Below, piece after piece: positions 41,573-50,529 of a stretch of 64,000 nucleotides of DNA. The DNA is from IOR16 sp963521065 (GTDB taxonomy: Bacteria > Bacillota > Clostridia > Peptostreptococcales > Anaerovoracaceae), in the NCBI GenBank assembly GCA_963521065.1, contig CAUQTI010000004.1, positions 62,001 through 126,000 on the forward strand, read 5' to 3'. Position 1 is the first letter of the stretch. Every line of letters begins with the position of its first letter. The notes below the pieces were generated by a model that saw only the letters and a program-made list of their open reading frames with translations, made no database searches and was not told the origin of the DNA. Position numbers and translations under genes: made by a program.

Positions 41573-42535
41573 TTAAGCACCATTCAATCGGTGGCAAGCC
41601 ACATAATGCTCCTTTCCCAGTTTTTTTAAAACAGGCTTCTCCGTAGAACATTTTTCACCGCACACTTTACAACGAGTTTGAAAAACACAGCCTTGCCGAT
41701 CCTCTGTTATTTTTGATGCATCCGCACAATACTCCGGTATTTCTTTCTTATAGTCCATATCTAAATAAAAGACGGACTCCATTAAAGTTTTTGTATAAGG
41801 ATGCTTTGCCGCGGATTTTAAAGCGTTTCCATCAATAATTTCAACGATGTTGCCGAGGTACATTACTGCAATTTGATGGGATACCTGCCCCACAAGATTG
41901 ATATCATGGCAGATAAAGCCTATGGCAATCCCTTTTTCTCTTTGCAGCTTCACCAAAAGCTCCATAATATTTTTCTGTACTGAAACATCAAGGGCAGAAG
42001 TCGCTTCATCACAAATAATAATTTCTGGTTCCAAAGTCAGAGCGCGCGCGATTCCAACACGTTGCCTTTGCCCCCCGCTTAAATGATGGGGATATCGTTC
42101 TGCCAGCTCTACAGGGAGCTCCACCATCTCCAAATATTTCTTTGCGGTTTCTTCGCTTTCTTTTCGTTTTATTTCCCCGTAGTTAATCAGCGGCTCACAA
42201 ATGATGTCCTTTATCTTCATTTTAGGATTAAATGCTTCGGACGGATCCTGAAAGACCATCTGAATACGCCGACGATGCTGCCTTAATTCTTCGCCTTTCA
42301 ACTGCGTTACATCTCTTCCGTGAAAGAAAATTTTCCCCTCTGCTTTTTCCATCTGCACAATGGTTTTCATAAAAGTGCTTTTTCCGCATCCGCTTTCACC
42401 CACAAGCCCAAGCGTCTTTCCTTTATAAAATTTTAATGAAACATCTTCACATGCAACAAAAGCACTGTCTCTTCCACGTTTAAATTTCTTCGTCAGCTTT
42501 TGGGTTTCCAAAATCAGGTTTTCTTCACTTAACAT
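41573..42535 (-). CDS. peptide/nickel-type ABC ATP-binding protein (OppF/DppF-like)
   Basis: 320 residues. Walker A GESGCGKST (46-54), signature LSGGQRQRVGIARAL, Walker B EIIICDEATSALDVS and an H-loop histidine (ICHDINL). The C-terminal oligopeptide-type extension has five or six cysteines (CVFQTRCKVCGEKC...), a known feature of OppF/DppF proteins that can hold an Fe-S cluster. It overlaps the OppD-like gene by 11 bases. It is the second ATPase of a five-gene importer driven from the cobalamin riboswitch. Confidence 0.93.
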   Translation of the reverse strand: MLSEENLILETQKLTKKFKRGRDSAFVACEDVSLKFYKGKTLGLVGESGCGKSTFMKTIVQMEKAEGKIFFHGRDVTQLKGEELRQHRRRIQMVFQDPSEAFNPKMKIKDIICEPLINYGEIKRKESEETAKKYLEMVELPVELAERYPHHLSGGQRQRVGIARALTLEPEIIICDEATSALDVSVQKNIMELLVKLQREKGIAIGFICHDINLVGQVSHQIAVMYLGNIVEIIDGNALKSAAKHPYTKTLMESVFYLDMDYKKEIPEYCADASKITEDRQGCVFQTRCKVCGEKCSTEKPVLKKLGKEHYVACHRLNGA

Positions 42536-43313
42536 ATCGTTTCCCCTCTAATGTCGGAACACTTTCAATTAATTTTTTTGTATACGCGCTCGAAGGGTTT
42601 TTTAAGATAGATTCCCGTTCGCCTTCATCTACAATTTTTCCATCTTTCATTACCACAATTCGATCTGACATATAAGCTGCTACACCCAGATTATGCGTTA
42701 CAATCACAAGTCCTGTCCCAAATTCTTCTCTCAAATCCATCATCTGCCCCACAATCTGCGCCTGTGTCGTAACATCCAAGGCACTAGTTGGTTCATCGGC
42801 GAGAAGCAGCTGTGGCTGAAATGTCATTGCCATTGCAATTCCAACTCTTTGCCGCATCCCTCCGCTTAGCTCGAATGGATAGCTCTGCATCACACGTTCC
42901 CCATCGGTCAGACGCATTTTCTCCAGCATTTCACGGCTCTTATCCCAGGCCTCCGGTTTGCTTATTTTTTGATGGCATCGTATATATTCGACAAATTGAA
43001 CCCCAATTTTTCGAACTGGATTGATCATTGCACCGGAATCCTGAAATACCATAGAGATTTTACTTCCGCGAAATTGCTCCCATTCTTTTTTTGAATAGTG
43101 AAGCACTGAATTCCCCTCAAATAAAATTTCTCCGGAGGTTACCTTTCCTCCAGAGGGCAATAATCCCATCGCAGCGCGAATAACGGAAGTTTTTCCACTT
43201 CCGCTTTCGCCTACAAGGCTGATAATCTCTCCTTTATTTACTTCTAAATTAAAATTCTTTACAACTTCATTTCTTTTCTGATATTCGATTGAAATGTTAT
43301 TCATGCTCAGCAT
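42525..43313 (-). CDS. peptide/nickel-type ABC ATP-binding protein (OppD/DppD-like)
   Basis: 262 residues. Walker A GESGSGKTS (near 35-43), signature LSGGMRQRVGIAMAM (NikD/DppD-style), Walker B LLLADEPTSALDV and H-loop VTHNLGV. It is shorter than usual OppD proteins (about 325) because it lacks the C-terminal cysteine-rich extension, as NikD does. It lies 20 bases after the binding-protein gene on the minus strand and overlaps the next ATPase gene. Confidence 0.92.
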   Translation of the reverse strand: MLSMNNISIEYQKRNEVVKNFNLEVNKGEIISLVGESGSGKTSVIRAAMGLLPSGGKVTSGEILFEGNSVLHYSKKEWEQFRGSKISMVFQDSGAMINPVRKIGVQFVEYIRCHQKISKPEAWDKSREMLEKMRLTDGERVMQSYPFELSGGMRQRVGIAMAMTFQPQLLLADEPTSALDVTTQAQIVGQMMDLREEFGTGLVIVTHNLGVAAYMSDRIVVMKDGKIVDEGERESILKNPSSAYTKKLIESVPTLEGKRYVK

Positions 43314-43333
43314 ACAGCCTTGCCTCCTGCACT

Positions 43334-44917
43334 TTATTCAGCCGGTTTCATATCTGTTGTAATCCAGTAATAATCCGCTGTGTGTATTTCTGCGCCTTTC
43401 ACTGCTTTTGTACTGGACAGGTTGCTGTGATAATAACCATGTATTAAAACAGCCGCATCGTCGATTAAAATCTGTTGGAGCTCTTCGATAATATCTGCAC
43501 GGGCGTCCATATCCATTTCACCTTCTAATTTCTCATACAGCGTATCGTATTCTTTATTTTCATATCCACAGTAGTTTGCACTTGATTTGCTGTACCAGTT
43601 ATCTAAATATTCATATGGATCTCCCACCGGAACGGTCATCCAATTTGTAGCCAGCAAATCGTACTCACCGCTTACAAGCATATTCCATTCTGTATCCGCA
43701 TCTGTCGTGTTTACAGTTACTTTGATTCCGATACCTTCTAACTGAGAAGCGATTGCTTCCGTAAAATCGGTTAAATTTCTGCTGTCATAAGTTAGATAGG
43801 ACAGATTAATTAATTTCCCGTTCAGTTCACGATAGCCGTCTCCATCCGAGTCAATAATTCCCGCATCATCCAGCAATTTTTTTGCTGCCTTCGTATCATA
43901 AGGAGTCGCATCTTTGAGGTTCTTATATCCATAATCTAATGTGGAAGGAAGGACAGAGGCACCTGCCGTATACATACCACCCACGGTTACATCACACATT
44001 GTTTCATCATCTAATGCGAGAAGCACTGCTTTGCGAAGGGTGTCGTCCCCTAAGACTCTCTTTTGATTGATATAAGAAAAACCACAGCGCATGCCGATTG
44101 TTTCTGAAACATTAAAATCAGAGGAATTTCTTAACTTGTCCAAATCACTTGAAGTCACGATATTTTCCACAATGTCAACATCACCGCTTTGGAGCGCCAT
44201 TGCCTTTGTAGAGCTATCATCAATAAATATAACATTGACTTTCTCATAAGGAACTTCTCCGTTCCAATAATGTTCATTTTTCTCCATTGCAATTGAGACT
44301 CCGGTATCGTATTTTTTGATTGCATACGGACCCGTTCCAATTGGATTGCTTGCTAACTCTAGGCCTGAATTGACATCTAGGATAGAAAAGTATGGATGCG
44401 CCAGTACTGCACTTAAGTCTGCATATGGCTTACTTGTAACAATTTCAACCATGCCGGACGCATCATCTGCTTTGATGGAATCATATCTCATAAATACAGA
44501 CGGGGTTGAACTTCCTGTTCCATTTTTTTCTTGTTCATACATATACTTAATAGAATCTACTACAGCGGAAGCAGTTACCTCTTTTCCGTTGGAAAATTTC
44601 ACGCCTTCTCTTATATGGAATTTCCATTCCGTATTGGCGTCATTTACCTTAACGTCATCAGACAGGTATGGCTGTGCATTCATCTCCTCATCAAAACGGA
44701 ACAGACCTTCCCCGATGCTGTATCTGCTTACACACCATGCCGCATTAATCATTGCAGATGGGTCCAGCGAATCTGAAAAATTGGTACATCCAAAGTTCAG
44801 TGTCTTATCGCCAGCCGCAGAGTCTTTCTCACCGGCACCGCAGCCACTAAGCACGCCGGCAGCCATAACCGATGCCAATACTAATGCTGCAAATTTTTTT
44901 CTAAGTTTCATCTTCAT
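43334..44917 (-). CDS. SBP_bac_5 family substrate-binding lipoprotein
   Basis: 527 residues with lipobox LSGC (Cys26). The Dpp/Opp/Nik-type binding protein fold is clear: FRFDEEMNAQPYLSDDVKVNDANTEW, FHIREGVKFSNGKEVTASAVVDSIKYM, IGTGPYAIKKYD, LALDDETMCDVT. Family members bind di- or oligopeptides, nickel, heme or opine metallophores. Nothing in the visible sequence decides which. The gene comes after the two permease genes, an unusual place for a binding protein. Control by a cobalamin riboswitch suggests cobalt, a corrinoid or a cobalt chelate as ligand, which is inference. Confidence 0.9.
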   Translation of the reverse strand: MKMKLRKKFAALVLASVMAAGVLSGCGAGEKDSAAGDKTLNFGCTNFSDSLDPSAMINAAWCVSRYSIGEGLFRFDEEMNAQPYLSDDVKVNDANTEWKFHIREGVKFSNGKEVTASAVVDSIKYMYEQEKNGTGSSTPSVFMRYDSIKADDASGMVEIVTSKPYADLSAVLAHPYFSILDVNSGLELASNPIGTGPYAIKKYDTGVSIAMEKNEHYWNGEVPYEKVNVIFIDDSSTKAMALQSGDVDIVENIVTSSDLDKLRNSSDFNVSETIGMRCGFSYINQKRVLGDDTLRKAVLLALDDETMCDVTVGGMYTAGASVLPSTLDYGYKNLKDATPYDTKAAKKLLDDAGIIDSDGDGYRELNGKLINLSYLTYDSRNLTDFTEAIASQLEGIGIKVTVNTTDADTEWNMLVSGEYDLLATNWMTVPVGDPYEYLDNWYSKSSANYCGYENKEYDTLYEKLEGEMDMDARADIIEELQQILIDDAAVLIHGYYHSNLSSTKAVKGAEIHTADYYWITTDMKPAE

Positions 44918-44929
44918 CCTCCTGTGATG

Positions 44930-45757
44930 TTATATTTGCTTCGGGTCTAGTATATCCCGCAAACAATCGCCTAAAAGATTAAATATAATAACAACAATGC
45001 AAATTGCCATGCCCGGAAACAGCATCAACCAAGGGCATTCAAACATATAGCTTCTTCCTTCGTTCAGCATCAGTCCCCATTCTGCCAAAGGAGGCTGTGC
45101 ACCAAAACCCAAAAAGGAAAGTCCTGCCAATTCCAATATCATCGTCCCTATATCGGCTGCCGCTGTTATAATCAACGTTGGCAATGCATTCGGCAGCAAA
45201 TAGTATTTCAGTATATTGATGTCTCTCGTGCCCATACTCTGTGCTGCATAAATATAATCCTTGTGCCTTATCTTTAAAACCAAGCTTCGTGCCAGCCTTG
45301 CATACTTTGTCCAACTTACTGCCGCAATTGCAATCATTGCATTCGTTACGCTGGCTCCGCTGATTCCTGCAACTGCAATCGCCAGGACCATTCCGGGAAA
45401 GGAAATCATCATATCCGAAATTCGCATAATTATACTGTCCAGCAGTCCCCCGTAAAACCCGGCAATCATACCAAGTACACTTCCGATCAAAAGAATACTT
45501 ACCACTAAGACAAGGGAGGCAGACAGTGAAACCCGAAGACCGTAAATAACACGAGAAAAAACGTCTCTTCCCAGCTTATCGGTTCCAAACCAGTGTGCCG
45601 AACTCGGCGGAAAAAAAGCTTCTCTTAAATGGGAATCATATGGACTGTACGGTGCAATGTAACGAGCAAAAAAAGCGATTGCAATCAATACAGCAGCTAA
45701 AAAAACGAGGATAGAAAATTGTTTGTTTTCCTTTATAAACGTGATTAATTTCTTCAT
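44930..45757 (-). CDS. peptide/nickel-type ABC permease (DppC/NikC-like)
   Basis: 275 residues with about six helices. The N-terminal YSPYDSHLREAFFPPSSAHWFGTDKLGRDVFSRVIYG region is the OppC/DppC N-terminal signature, and the coupling motif is YIYAAQSMGTRDINILKYYLLPNALP. Its start overlaps the stop of the DppB-like gene (ATGA, 45754-45757), so the two are translated together. It lies 12 bases before the binding-protein gene. Confidence 0.92.
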   Translation of the reverse strand: MKKLITFIKENKQFSILVFLAAVLIAIAFFARYIAPYSPYDSHLREAFFPPSSAHWFGTDKLGRDVFSRVIYGLRVSLSASLVLVVSILLIGSVLGMIAGFYGGLLDSIIMRISDMMISFPGMVLAIAVAGISGASVTNAMIAIAAVSWTKYARLARSLVLKIRHKDYIYAAQSMGTRDINILKYYLLPNALPTLIITAAADIGTMILELAGLSFLGFGAQPPLAEWGLMLNEGRSYMFECPWLMLFPGMAICIVVIIFNLLGDCLRDILDPKQI

Positions 45758-46698
45758 ATTTCACTCCTCTTGCGAATTCTCGGGTCCAAATAAGAATATG
45801 AAAAATCTACGGCTAAGTTAATTGCCATATAAATCAGCGCAATCCAAAGCACATATGCCTGAATCAAGGGATAATCGTAAGCTTTGATTGCAGAAACGGC
45901 TAGGTTTCCAAGTCCCTGATAGGAGAAAATAACTTCTACCACTGCGGTTCCCCCCAAAAGGTTTCCCAAAGACAAGCCTAAAAGGGTAATGAGTGGCAGC
46001 AAGGCATTGGGGAACACATGCTTCCATAAAATAATGCTTTCCTTTATGCCTCTCGCTCTTGCTCCTGTCACATAATCTTGTCCCATTTCCTCTAAAACAG
46101 CAGTCCGTACCTGCCTTGTATATTTTGCGGCCATCGCAAAGGCAAGTGTTACTGCCGGCAGGATCAGCCTTTCAAGACCACTGCCCATCGATACAACAGA
46201 AACCAATTTGAACTTTACGGCAATCAGATAAAGTAGCACCAATCCAACCCAGAAATTCGGAAGGGATATCCCTAAAAAACTGCCCCCTCTTATCAAATAA
46301 TCAATACATTTATTTCTTTTTACTGCCGCAAGCATCCCCAGAGGTACGGACACTAAAATCATAAGAAAAAGTGATGTGAATGCCAACTTTAGAGTAGGAA
46401 AAAGTCTTTCTAAAATGATACCAATCACCGGGCGCTTCATAGAATAGGAGATGCCAAAATTACCTGTTAAGCAACCTGAAAGCCAATCCCAATATTGAAT
46501 AAGAAATGGCTTATTCAGCCCCATACTCTCCCTTGATTTTTCTAAAATTTCTTCACTCGGAATCGTTCCAGAGACAGCATACATCGTTCGCACCGGATCT
46601 CCGGGAGCGAGGTAAATGAGGCCAAATGTAATCATGCTGATTCCAAATAAGACAATCAATATTTCAAATATCCTGCTTGTAAATTGTGTCCTGCTCAC
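45754..46698 (-). CDS. peptide/nickel-type ABC permease (DppB/NikB-like)
   Basis: 314 residues with about six helices. The DppB signature is complete: FGLIYLAPGDPVRTMY, the SMGLNKPFLIQYWDWLSGCLTGNFGISY periplasmic segment, and the coupling motif DYVTGARARGIKESIILWKHVFPNALLP. It is the first transporter gene after the AstE/AspA-like gene (18-base gap). Confidence 0.92.
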   Translation of the reverse strand: MSRTQFTSRIFEILIVLFGISMITFGLIYLAPGDPVRTMYAVSGTIPSEEILEKSRESMGLNKPFLIQYWDWLSGCLTGNFGISYSMKRPVIGIILERLFPTLKLAFTSLFLMILVSVPLGMLAAVKRNKCIDYLIRGGSFLGISLPNFWVGLVLLYLIAVKFKLVSVVSMGSGLERLILPAVTLAFAMAAKYTRQVRTAVLEEMGQDYVTGARARGIKESIILWKHVFPNALLPLITLLGLSLGNLLGGTAVVEVIFSYQGLGNLAVSAIKAYDYPLIQAYVLWIALIYMAINLAVDFSYSYLDPRIRKRSEI

Positions 46699-46716
46699 AA
46701 CGAGTCCTCCTATGAA

Positions 46717-47697
46717 TTAACCGGAAAGCTTCCCATACGCAATGACGGTTTCTTTTTCTATAACAGACAGGCTTCCAACCTGATATAAAATGACACTCTT
46801 TTCCTTTGCAATACACGTCTCCAGCAAATTCCCAAAATAATCTCTGATTTCACCTAGTATCTCATTTTTCTCTACAATATCCCCGGCACGATACCGCGGA
46901 TACCAACAACCTGTCTTTCCAGCTTCTTCATAAAATGCTTCTGTAATCAATACTTTTTCTTCCGATTCTATTTCCTTTGATTCCGGACTGACACAAGTAC
47001 AGAGAAACCCCAGTTCCTTTAAAATCCGATATACATCGGCGATATCCTCTTGCACCTCTGTCTGCGACCAAAGCCCTAAATTTCCTCTCTCAAGCAAAAT
47101 TCCCGGAACCCCTAAGCTTCCTGCATAATTATAGGCACCTCCGGTGCCGCTCTGCGATCTGACAATGTACTTCACATTGACCTGTCTTGCCATCTGCTCG
47201 GAAATGCGGCAAGTCTCTTCATCGGCTTTTCCCTGGCAATATACATAAGCCTTTAATTCCTCATGCCAATCACCACAATGCAAGTCAATGTAGCAGTCCA
47301 CTTTGGAAAAAAGCTCTTTTTCTATGTAATAGCAAACTCTTTCTGCTAAGCTTCCGTCTTTATTTCCCGGAAATTCACGATTTAGATTTTTCCCATCTTC
47401 ATAGACTAAACTTTTCGTTCGATTTTCAAATCCAGTTCGATTCACCAGCGGGATTAGAATAATGTTTCCTACTATTTCATCTGGCTTTAAGGAAGCCGCT
47501 AACTCAAAAGCTGCCTGTATTCCCACATACTCCGCATTGTGAATGCCTCCTGTAATTAAAATCGTCTTTCCTTCTCCTTTTCCGCAGATTACGGTAGCCG
47601 GCAAAGAAAGCCCCTGTTCTTCAACTTCAAGAAATCCTTGAAGTTTTTGGTTTCTATGCTTGAGCACTTCCTCTATATCAATAAAATCCTTCCTCAT
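46717..47697 (-). CDS. AstE/AspA-like (M14 superfamily) zinc amidohydrolase
   Basis: 326 residues from ATG at 47697, with GAAAGGA 7 bases upstream. It belongs to the succinylglutamate desuccinylase/aspartoacylase group. Zinc ligands are His53 and Glu56 (TGGIHNAEYVG) and His140 (CYIDLHCGDW). NREFPGNKDGS holds the substrate-carboxylate arginine. The C-terminal domain (about 245-320) has a biotinyl-like beta fold (RYRAGDIVEKNEILGEI). Such enzymes cleave N-acyl amino acids or related amides. It is first in the operon behind the cobalamin riboswitch, which suggests a role in processing what the transporter brings in. Confidence 0.85.
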   Translation of the reverse strand: MRKDFIDIEEVLKHRNQKLQGFLEVEEQGLSLPATVICGKGEGKTILITGGIHNAEYVGIQAAFELAASLKPDEIVGNIILIPLVNRTGFENRTKSLVYEDGKNLNREFPGNKDGSLAERVCYYIEKELFSKVDCYIDLHCGDWHEELKAYVYCQGKADEETCRISEQMARQVNVKYIVRSQSGTGGAYNYAGSLGVPGILLERGNLGLWSQTEVQEDIADVYRILKELGFLCTCVSPESKEIESEEKVLITEAFYEEAGKTGCWYPRYRAGDIVEKNEILGEIRDYFGNLLETCIAKEKSVILYQVGSLSVIEKETVIAYGKLSG

Positions 47698-47722
47698 TCA
47701 AATATCCTTTCTTTTTGCAAAC

Positions 47723-47752
47723 AAAAAAAGTGTACACAAAATAAGTGTACAC
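47723..47752 (-). terminator. terminator (expression platform) of the cobalamin riboswitch
   Basis: On the minus strand, two copies of the self-complementary GTGTACAC (47752-47745 and 47737-47730) form an 8-bp hairpin with a 7-base loop, followed by seven T (47729-47723). It lies between the riboswitch and the first gene, 26 bases before its start. Confidence 0.85.
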
Positions 47753-47799
47753 AAAGAAGCTTTGTAATTCTCTGAGCTCACCCATCCTCCGTAGGTATT

Positions 47800-48010
47800 G
47801 CCGGTCTACATAAAAGCAGGTCTCCTGGCTTAAAAGCATTGTTCATTTTTCCTTCCCGGACGATCAATCCAGTGGCTTATAAAATGAACCCTTTCTTACA
47901 GTGACGGGATCGCATTGGAATTTCACCAATTTCCCTATTAATCCGCATGGAACTTTCATGAATTTAATTATATGTCCTTCGCATCAAAACCCAAATATTT
48001 TCGATGCATA
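47800..48010 (-). promoter_or_regulatory. cobalamin (B12) riboswitch
   Basis: Read on the minus strand, the aptamer core is clear: TTAATAGGGAA near 47945-47933, GGTGAAATTCC, GCGATCCCGTCACTGTAAG, a loop-receptor region GCCACTGG, AATGAACAATGC, and the closing B12-box AAGCCAGGAGACCTGC near 47832-47817. Binding of adenosylcobalamin or a related corrinoid should shut off the operon through the downstream terminator. The gap 47698-48106 is filled by this element, its promoter and its terminator. Confidence 0.95.
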
Positions 48011-48020
48011 TATCGCATTT

Positions 48021-48049
48021 ATTTTATTCTATTTTTAAACAAATGTCAA
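48021..48049 (-). promoter_or_regulatory. sigma-A promoter of the cobalamin-controlled operon
   Basis: Minus strand TTGACA (48049-48044), 17-base spacer, TAAAAT (48026-48021). The predicted start near 48014 is just before the riboswitch. Confidence 0.8.
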
Positions 48050-48106
48050 CAAATTTCTGCAATCTGGCTTCCGCCATCTCTCGCACTTGCTTTTATTCTA
48101 AGTAAA

Positions 48107-49477
48107 TCAATCGGCTGCAGATAAGACTTCTCCGGTCAGACTAAAGGTCTTTCCTTCAATAATTCTCATCGGTATAATTTCTCCAACCATTGAATCATTC
48201 CCTTTAAAATTTACAATTTTTAAGGAATCTGTTCTTCCCGTATACGTTGCATCGTCAGTTTTACTCTTTCCCTCAACAAGAACCTTCTGCACTGTATTCT
48301 CATACCGTTTATTGCTCTGTGCTGTCTTTTCATTCATCAATTCTACAAGGCGATTAAAACGGATGTGCTTAACCTCTTCTGAAACTTGATCGGTATACTT
48401 GGCAGCAGGTGTTCCCTGCCGAATGGAATATAAGAATGTAAACGCTGAGTCAAATTGTACCTTCTCCACCAAATCCAAAGTTTCTGAAAAATCTTCCTCT
48501 GTTTCTCCCGGAAATCCCACAATGATATCTGTACTTATCGCGATATCAGGGACCGCTTTTCTCAATTTTTCAATCAGATGTAAGTAGTGCTCCTTCGTAT
48601 AGCTTCGGTTCATTCTTTTCAGCAAATTTGTACTTCCGGACTGTACTGGCAGATGAATGTGCTTACAAAGCTTATCGCAGTCCTTATATGCTTGAATTAA
48701 ACCATCGGACAAGTCCTTCGGATGTGAGGTCATAAAGCGGATGCGCTCTAAGCCGTCTAATTCATTCAGCTTATAAATCAGCCCTGCAAAATCCAAACCA
48801 TTTTCTGCCTTTGCACAATAGTCGCCACCGTGTGCACTGACTCCATACGAATTTACATTTTGCCCCAATAAAGTGATTTCCTTTGCTCCGGAAGATACGA
48901 GATGCTTAACCTCGGAAATTACCTCCTCCGGTCTTCTGCTTCGTTCCCTTCCTCTCGTATAGGGAACAATGCAGTAGGTGCAGAAATTATTACACCCATA
49001 CATGATGTTCACAAATGATTTAAAAGGATACAGCCGTTTCGCAGGAAGTCCTTCCACAACAGCTCCGGCTTCCTCCCAGACATCTACAATTTTTTTACGC
49101 TCGGAAAGAACTCCCTGAATCAATTTCGGGAAGGTATGAATATTGTGCGTTCCAAAAACGAGGTCAACCCAAGGGTATTTGCTTTTTAAGGTATCAATTA
49201 TATGCTGCTGCTGCATCATACAGCCGCAGACCCCAACAATAAATGATGGATTTTCCTCTTTTATTTTTTTTAGCTGACCTAAGATTCCAAAAAATCTCTT
49301 ATCTGCATTTTCTCTTACACTGCATGTATTCAAAAGTACAATGTCAGCTTCCTTCTTCGTTTTTGCCGGTACAAATCCTTGCTCTGAAAGCATACCGGCG
49401 ATTGTTTCCGAATCCCGCTCATTCATCTGACAGCCAAAGGTCTGTATAAAAAAGCGGGTTAGCTGATTATTTTCCAT
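48107..49477 (-). CDS. miaB: tRNA-2-methylthio-N6-dimethylallyladenosine synthase
   Basis: 456 residues. MiaB is a radical-SAM methylthiotransferase that modifies A37 of tRNAs reading UNN codons. The N-terminal UPF0004 domain binds one cluster (TFGCQMNERDSE, NTCSVRENA, GCGCMMQ-like CGCMMQQ), the radical-SAM motif is CNNFCTYC near 165-172, and the C-terminal TRAM domain ends the protein. TFGCQMNE and SVRENA favour MiaB over MtaB or RimO. The GGAGAAACAGG ribosome site precedes ATG, 22 bases after gpsA, so it is likely part of der-plsY-gpsA-miaB. Confidence 0.95.
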   Translation of the reverse strand: MENNQLTRFFIQTFGCQMNERDSETIAGMLSEQGFVPAKTKKEADIVLLNTCSVRENADKRFFGILGQLKKIKEENPSFIVGVCGCMMQQQHIIDTLKSKYPWVDLVFGTHNIHTFPKLIQGVLSERKKIVDVWEEAGAVVEGLPAKRLYPFKSFVNIMYGCNNFCTYCIVPYTRGRERSRRPEEVISEVKHLVSSGAKEITLLGQNVNSYGVSAHGGDYCAKAENGLDFAGLIYKLNELDGLERIRFMTSHPKDLSDGLIQAYKDCDKLCKHIHLPVQSGSTNLLKRMNRSYTKEHYLHLIEKLRKAVPDIAISTDIIVGFPGETEEDFSETLDLVEKVQFDSAFTFLYSIRQGTPAAKYTDQVSEEVKHIRFNRLVELMNEKTAQSNKRYENTVQKVLVEGKSKTDDATYTGRTDSLKIVNFKGNDSMVGEIIPMRIIEGKTFSLTGEVLSAAD

Positions 49478-49499
49478 TCCTGTTTCTCCAAATTTTATT

Positions 49500-50513
49500 T
49501 TAGTAAATCAATAAATCTTCCGTTTCATGCTTCTTGCTTCTGCCCATCAGCGCCGTAACCGCTTCCCTCGCATCTATCTTTTCATTTACTACCTGATAAA
49601 TTGCTTCTGTAATCGGCATTTCTACACCATTTTTCTGAGCCAGCTCGTAAGCAGCTTCGGTTGTAAACATTCCTTCCACAACCATGCCTACTTGTTTTGT
49701 TGCATCGGAAGGCTTCATACCTTCTCCAATCATAATGCCACAGCGACGGTTTCGGCTGTGCATGCTCGTGCAGGTTACAATCAAATCTCCCATTCCGCTT
49801 AAACCGGAGAAGGTCTTTTCTTCTGCCCCAAGCTTTACACCCAGACGAGCCATTTCTGTCATACCTCTTGTCATCATTGCCGCTTTCGCATTGTCTCCAA
49901 AGCCCATACCATCTGAAATACCTGCACCTAGGGCGATGATATTTTTTAATGCACCTCCAAGCTCAACTCCCACAATATCTGTGTTTGTATAGACACGAAA
50001 CGCATCAGACATGAAAACATCTTGGATATACTCTGCCAATTTTATTTCCCTTGAAGCAGAAACTACTGTCGTCGGCATCGCTTTTCCGACTTCTTCGGCA
50101 TGAGAAGGACCGGAAAGCACCACATAATTGGCATCAGGAAGACGTTCAAATGCAATTTGCGACATGCGAAGCAAACTTTTCTGTTCAATCCCCTTGGCTA
50201 CGTTCACAAGTACCATATCCTTATTTAAATAAGGCACTGCGCTCTCCAGAGCGCTTCTAAAATGTTGTGCCGGTGCTGAAAAGAGAACGATATCGGCTCC
50301 CCTTACCGCTTCCTCAGGCTCTGCTGCAAGCTGTAAGCGTTCATGAAAAAAGACATCCGGGAGATATTTTCGATTCTCTCTATTTTCTTTCATTTCCTGT
50401 ACATGCTGTGCATTGATATCCCACATGCTGACCTTATGGCCGTTTGCGCTCAATGTAACTGCCAAAGCAGTTCCCCAGCTTCCAGCACCCATTACCGCAA
50501 TTTTTTTATTCAT
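49500..50513 (-). CDS. gpsA: glycerol-3-phosphate dehydrogenase [NAD(P)+]
   Basis: 337 residues from ATG at 50513, where GGAGG lies 7 bases upstream and the protein starts MNKKIAVMGAGSWGTALA; longer starts would overlap plsY. It makes sn-glycerol-3-phosphate for phospholipids. It has the nucleotide-binding GAGSWGTA (9-16), SGPSHAEEV, the catalytic-lysine segment GALKNIIALGAGISDGMGFGDNAKAA and GLSGMGDLIVTC. It follows plsY by 16 bases, so supply and use of glycerol-3-phosphate are coupled. Confidence 0.96.
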   Translation of the reverse strand: MNKKIAVMGAGSWGTALAVTLSANGHKVSMWDINAQHVQEMKENRENRKYLPDVFFHERLQLAAEPEEAVRGADIVLFSAPAQHFRSALESAVPYLNKDMVLVNVAKGIEQKSLLRMSQIAFERLPDANYVVLSGPSHAEEVGKAMPTTVVSASREIKLAEYIQDVFMSDAFRVYTNTDIVGVELGGALKNIIALGAGISDGMGFGDNAKAAMMTRGMTEMARLGVKLGAEEKTFSGLSGMGDLIVTCTSMHSRNRRCGIMIGEGMKPSDATKQVGMVVEGMFTTEAAYELAQKNGVEMPITEAIYQVVNEKIDAREAVTALMGRSKKHETEDLLIY

Positions 50514-50529
50514 TTTTTGCCTCCAAAAT

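Noticed and set aside
44316..44927. Open frame of 203 codons on the plus strand
   Set aside because: It is antisense to the substrate-binding lipoprotein gene, whose reading frame and motifs are unambiguous.
47730..47752. Tandem GTGTACAC palindromes as a protein operator
   Set aside because: They pair with each other into a hairpin followed by seven T on the operon strand, exactly where the riboswitch needs a terminator.
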